A stretch of 6,796 nt of DNA from Acidiferrobacterales bacterium. Lineage in GTDB: Bacteria; Pseudomonadota; Gammaproteobacteria; Acidiferrobacterales; Sulfurifustaceae. The notes under the pieces are model-generated. The model was not told where the DNA came from, did no database searches, and saw only the letters and a program-made list of their open reading frames with translations. Location: the NCBI GenBank assembly GCA_015492195.1, contig WGFP01000075.1, forward strand, positions 1-6,796, read 5' to 3'. The stretch's first letter is position 1. Each line of letters opens with the position of its first letter. Shown here piece after piece: positions 4,391 to 6,796 of the stretch. Made by a program: the position numbers and the translations under genes.

Positions 4391-6541
4391 GTGGCGGATA
4401 AAAAAATACTTCGTCTTCTGATAGTCGACGATTCGCCGGACGACGCCGAACTGGCGTCCACTGCCCTGCGCAAAGGGGGCTACATGCTCAAAACCCAGCG
4501 CGTGCAGGACCTCTCCGGGATGCAGGCGGCGCTGGATAAGGGGCGATGGGACGCCGTGGTCTCGGAATATGCACTGCCCCATTTCAGCGCCCAAATGGCC
4601 CATGACGTTCTCAAAAAAGCCGGCCTTGACATTCCCTTTGTCGTCTTCACCCGAAACATCAATGATGCCGACCTGATCAAGATCATGCGCGCCGGCGCGC
4701 ACGACGTTGTCATGAAAAACCAAACGGTGCGGCTTGTTCCGGTCATTGAGCGGGAGGTGCGCGTTGCCGACGAGCGGCGTTCATACCGACAGGCGCTGAA
4801 GGCGCTCGATGAAGTGGAAAACAAGCACCGGGCGATCATCGAGGGATCACGCGAGGCCATATGCTACAGCCAGGATGGCATGCACATTAACGCGAATAAG
4901 GCTTACCTGACTATTTTCGGCTACGAGAGCGTAAACGAGTTGGAAGGTATTCCGATAATGAACCTGATTGATAAAAGCGATCAGGCCAGATTCAAAGACT
5001 ACATACGTAAGCCCGGCAAGCAGGCATCGGACAAGGCCCAGGAGTTTACGGCCGTAAAAAAGGACGGCGCCCGTTTTCCCGTGGAGATCACGCTTTCACC
5101 CATCACCATTGACGGCGAGAACTGCACCCAGATGCTGGTGGCCGATATTTCCAAACGCAAGGCGGTCGAAAACAAGCTGCACTACCTCAATCAGCATGAC
5201 CCGCTTACCGGCCTTTATAACCGCCATTACTTTATCCAGGAGATAGGAAAGTCGGTGGAAAAAGTAAAACGCGCAGGCGGCATGGACGGCGTTATTTATA
5301 TTGACCTTAACCAGCTTAAACACATCAACAACAAGGCCGGACATGCGGCCGGTGACCGTTTCCTGCTCAAAGTCGTGCGCTTGCTCCGCGATAAACTGGA
5401 CGGGGCCGCCATGCTCTCGCGCTTTGGGGGGGATGAGTTTGCCATACTCGTGCGTGACACCGATGAAAAGAAATTGAAAGCAACCGCGGATGCTCTTGTA
5501 AAAACGCTCAAGGCCACCCCCTTCTCCGACGGGGGCCGCAGTTTTGAATGTAACTGCACGTTTGGAGTCACCCTGATCAACGGCAATTCCGAAAGCGCAC
5601 ACAAGATTCTTTCCAAAATTTATCATGCCAGTGAACAGGGTAAACCCAAGCAAACTGGACCCGCTCCCCCCGTCCAGAAACTGGAGGCCAAAAAACCCAC
5701 GGCCCAACGGAAACCATCCGCTGCATCCACTGCGTGGCAGACACGCATACAGGCGGCGCTGGATAAGGACGGTTTCGAACTGACCTACCAGCCTATTATC
5801 AATCTGCATGGAGATCCCGCGGAATATTTCGAGGTGCTCGTGCGGCTCGTGGGTGACAACGGTGAGCTGGTTTCGGCGGGAGAGTTCATGTCCGCCGCCG
5901 AACAGGCGGGCCAGGCCGATGCCATCGACCGCTGGGTGGTGCGCAACTCAATTGAGGCCCTATCCGCCTTGCATCAGGAAGACCGACAGGCGAGCTTCTT
6001 TATTAACTTATGCCCTACGGCATTCAAGGACGCCGAACTGTTGCCCTTGATTAAACAAGGCCTGGAAAACGCAAAACTCAAACCGGCATATCTGATATTC
6101 GAGATTGACGAGTCGGCGGTTATCGCCGATCTTGAGGCGGCGGGAAAATTCTTCCGGGCAGTAAAGCAAATAGGCTGTCATTTCTGCATCGACAACTTCG
6201 GCAGTAATCTTAATACCCTGAATCATCTGCGCGAGCTTCCGATCGAGTACTTGAAGATCGAGGGTTCGTTGATACGCGATCTGGCGAGCGATAATGTCAA
6301 CCAGGCTTCGCTTAAGGCCGTTCTCGACGTTGCAAAGGCGCTGGACAAGAAAACCATCGCCAAATTCGTCGAGGCGGCGGACAACTTGGCGGCATTGTGG
6401 AATTTCGGCGTGGACTACGTGCAGGGGAATTATTTTCAACAAGCCGATTCAGGGTTGGGCTATGAGTTTTCCGGTGAAACAACGCTTTCTTCCTCCGATC
6501 ATGCCACGCCCCAGTGGGCCTCCGGCAATAATGGAAGATAG
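4391..6541 (+). CDS. fimX: FimX-like c-di-GMP protein: pseudo-receiver, PAS, GGDEF and degenerate EAL (EVL)
   Basis: A 716-residue soluble signalling protein with no membrane segments. It starts at GTG 4391, preceded by the purine-rich GAGAGGGAG ending at 4384. Domains in order are: a receiver-like domain (about 6-125) with D13-D14, T87 and K109 but E59 at the phospho-acceptor position; a PAS domain (about 145-258) containing DGMHINANKAYLTIFGY; a GGDEF domain (about 265-413) with HDPLTGLYNR (269-278) and intact GGDEF at 346-350, but no RxxD inhibitory site (DGAA there); a Pro/Ala/Lys/Gln-rich linker (about 415-445); and an EAL domain (about 449-690) with EVL at 481-483. The EAL domain keeps N539, E571, D601, K622, E661 and Q678. 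It has N602, E624 and K658 where active phosphodiesterases have Asp, Asp and Glu. This layout, including EVL, matches FimX, a c-di-GMP-binding regulator of type IV pilus assembly and twitching. Unlike Pseudomonas FimX, whose GGDEF motif is degenerate, this one keeps a canonical motif. Orthology is inferred; no pilus genes are nearby. Confidence 0.75.
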   Translation: MADKKILRLLIVDDSPDDAELASTALRKGGYMLKTQRVQDLSGMQAALDKGRWDAVVSEYALPHFSAQMAHDVLKKAGLDIPFVVFTRNINDADLIKIMRAGAHDVVMKNQTVRLVPVIEREVRVADERRSYRQALKALDEVENKHRAIIEGSREAICYSQDGMHINANKAYLTIFGYESVNELEGIPIMNLIDKSDQARFKDYIRKPGKQASDKAQEFTAVKKDGARFPVEITLSPITIDGENCTQMLVADISKRKAVENKLHYLNQHDPLTGLYNRHYFIQEIGKSVEKVKRAGGMDGVIYIDLNQLKHINNKAGHAAGDRFLLKVVRLLRDKLDGAAMLSRFGGDEFAILVRDTDEKKLKATADALVKTLKATPFSDGGRSFECNCTFGVTLINGNSESAHKILSKIYHASEQGKPKQTGPAPPVQKLEAKKPTAQRKPSAASTAWQTRIQAALDKDGFELTYQPIINLHGDPAEYFEVLVRLVGDNGELVSAGEFMSAAEQAGQADAIDRWVVRNSIEALSALHQEDRQASFFINLCPTAFKDAELLPLIKQGLENAKLKPAYLIFEIDESAVIADLEAAGKFFRAVKQIGCHFCIDNFGSNLNTLNHLRELPIEYLKIEGSLIRDLASDNVNQASLKAVLDVAKALDKKTIAKFVEAADNLAALWNFGVDYVQGNYFQQADSGLGYEFSGETTLSSSDHATPQWASGNNGR

Positions 6542-6561
6542 GGACAGACGCACGACCATCC

Positions 6562-6589
6562 TTCACCGCCATACTTCTTCAAGTATTAA
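6562..6589 (+). promoter_or_regulatory. Candidate promoter for ettA
   Basis: TTCACC (6562-6567) and TATTAA (6584-6589) each match the sigma70 consensus at 4 of 6 positions, with a 16-base spacer. Transcription would begin near 6597 and give a leader of about 20 bases. No intrinsic terminator is visible between the upstream stop at 6541 and this site, so read-through from the upstream gene is possible. Confidence 0.3.
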
Positions 6590-6616
6590 TCGTCAGTCAG
6601 GCAACACGCGATTCTG

Positions 6617-6796
6617 ATGTCCGGCCAATTCATTTACACCATGCAAGGCGTGGGCAAAGTTGTTTCGCCCAAGCGCGAAATCCTCAAGGACATTTCGCTT
6701 TCTTTTTTTCCAGGGGCAAAGATCGGCGTTTTGGGCTTAAACGGCGCCGGAAAATCCACACTGCTCCGCATCATGGCCGGAATCGAAAAGGACTAC
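6617..6796 (+). CDS. ettA: Energy-dependent translational throttle protein EttA (5' part, cut by window end)
   Basis: The first 60 codons of an ABC-F family ATPase are present and the frame runs off the window. The protein begins MSGQFIYTMQGVGKVVSPKR and continues to the first Walker A, GLNGAGKST (40-48). The N-terminus, including ISLSFFPGAKIGVLG and the LLRIMAGI stretch, closely matches E. coli EttA as I recall it. EttA binds the ribosomal E site and gates entry into elongation according to the ADP/ATP ratio. It has no transmembrane domain and is not a transporter. The start at ATG 6617 agrees with the family. Its ribosome binding site is poor: the nearest AGG, at 6598-6600, is 16 bases away. 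The second ABC domain and the arm region lie outside the window. Confidence 0.93.
   Translation, partial: MSGQFIYTMQGVGKVVSPKREILKDISLSFFPGAKIGVLGLNGAGKSTLLRIMAGIEKDY

Overview
The window reads as chromosomal DNA of a moderately GC-rich gammaproteobacterium. The evidence is the close match of the 3' gene to proteobacterial EttA, an argD-argF pair, a FimX-type c-di-GMP protein and a consensus-like Fur box. A finer placement cannot be made from sequence alone. All recognised genes are on the + strand. I see no mobile element, CRISPR array, tRNA or rRNA.

Layout. Positions 1-143 are non-coding apart from a weak promoter candidate. Next comes a two-gene unit (144-787): a 35-residue single-span membrane peptide and a 165-residue four-span membrane protein related to the membrane domain of PuuD-type urate hydroxylase, closed by a strong intrinsic terminator (805-836). 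A promoter candidate (858-885) and a second terminator-like hairpin (903-928) precede argD (936-2111). argD overlaps argF (2108-3022) by four bases, and the pair supplies two consecutive steps of arginine synthesis: N-acetylornithine formation, then ornithine to citrulline. A Fur box (3100-3118) precedes a FbpC-like ABC-transporter ATPase (3150-4232) that has no permease or binding-protein gene beside it. After a 158-base gap with a hairpin and an AT-rich stretch comes a 716-residue REC-PAS-GGDEF-EAL protein (4391-6541) that I interpret as FimX-like. The window ends inside ettA (6617 onward), a ribosome-associated ABC-F ATPase.

How the genes relate. Arginine synthesis, iron transport, c-di-GMP/type IV pilus control and translation throttling are probably separate transcription units that happen to be neighbours. 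The most interesting points are these: the c-di-GMP protein combines a canonical GGDEF motif with an EAL domain (EVL) that has lost probable catalytic residues, and its receiver carries Glu at the phospho-acceptor position; the argD leader has a terminator-like hairpin and no visible Shine-Dalgarno; the orphan iron-type ATPase has a Fur box; and a tiny membrane peptide is paired with a stand-alone PuuD-like membrane domain. I found no clear evidence of a wholly new multi-gene system.
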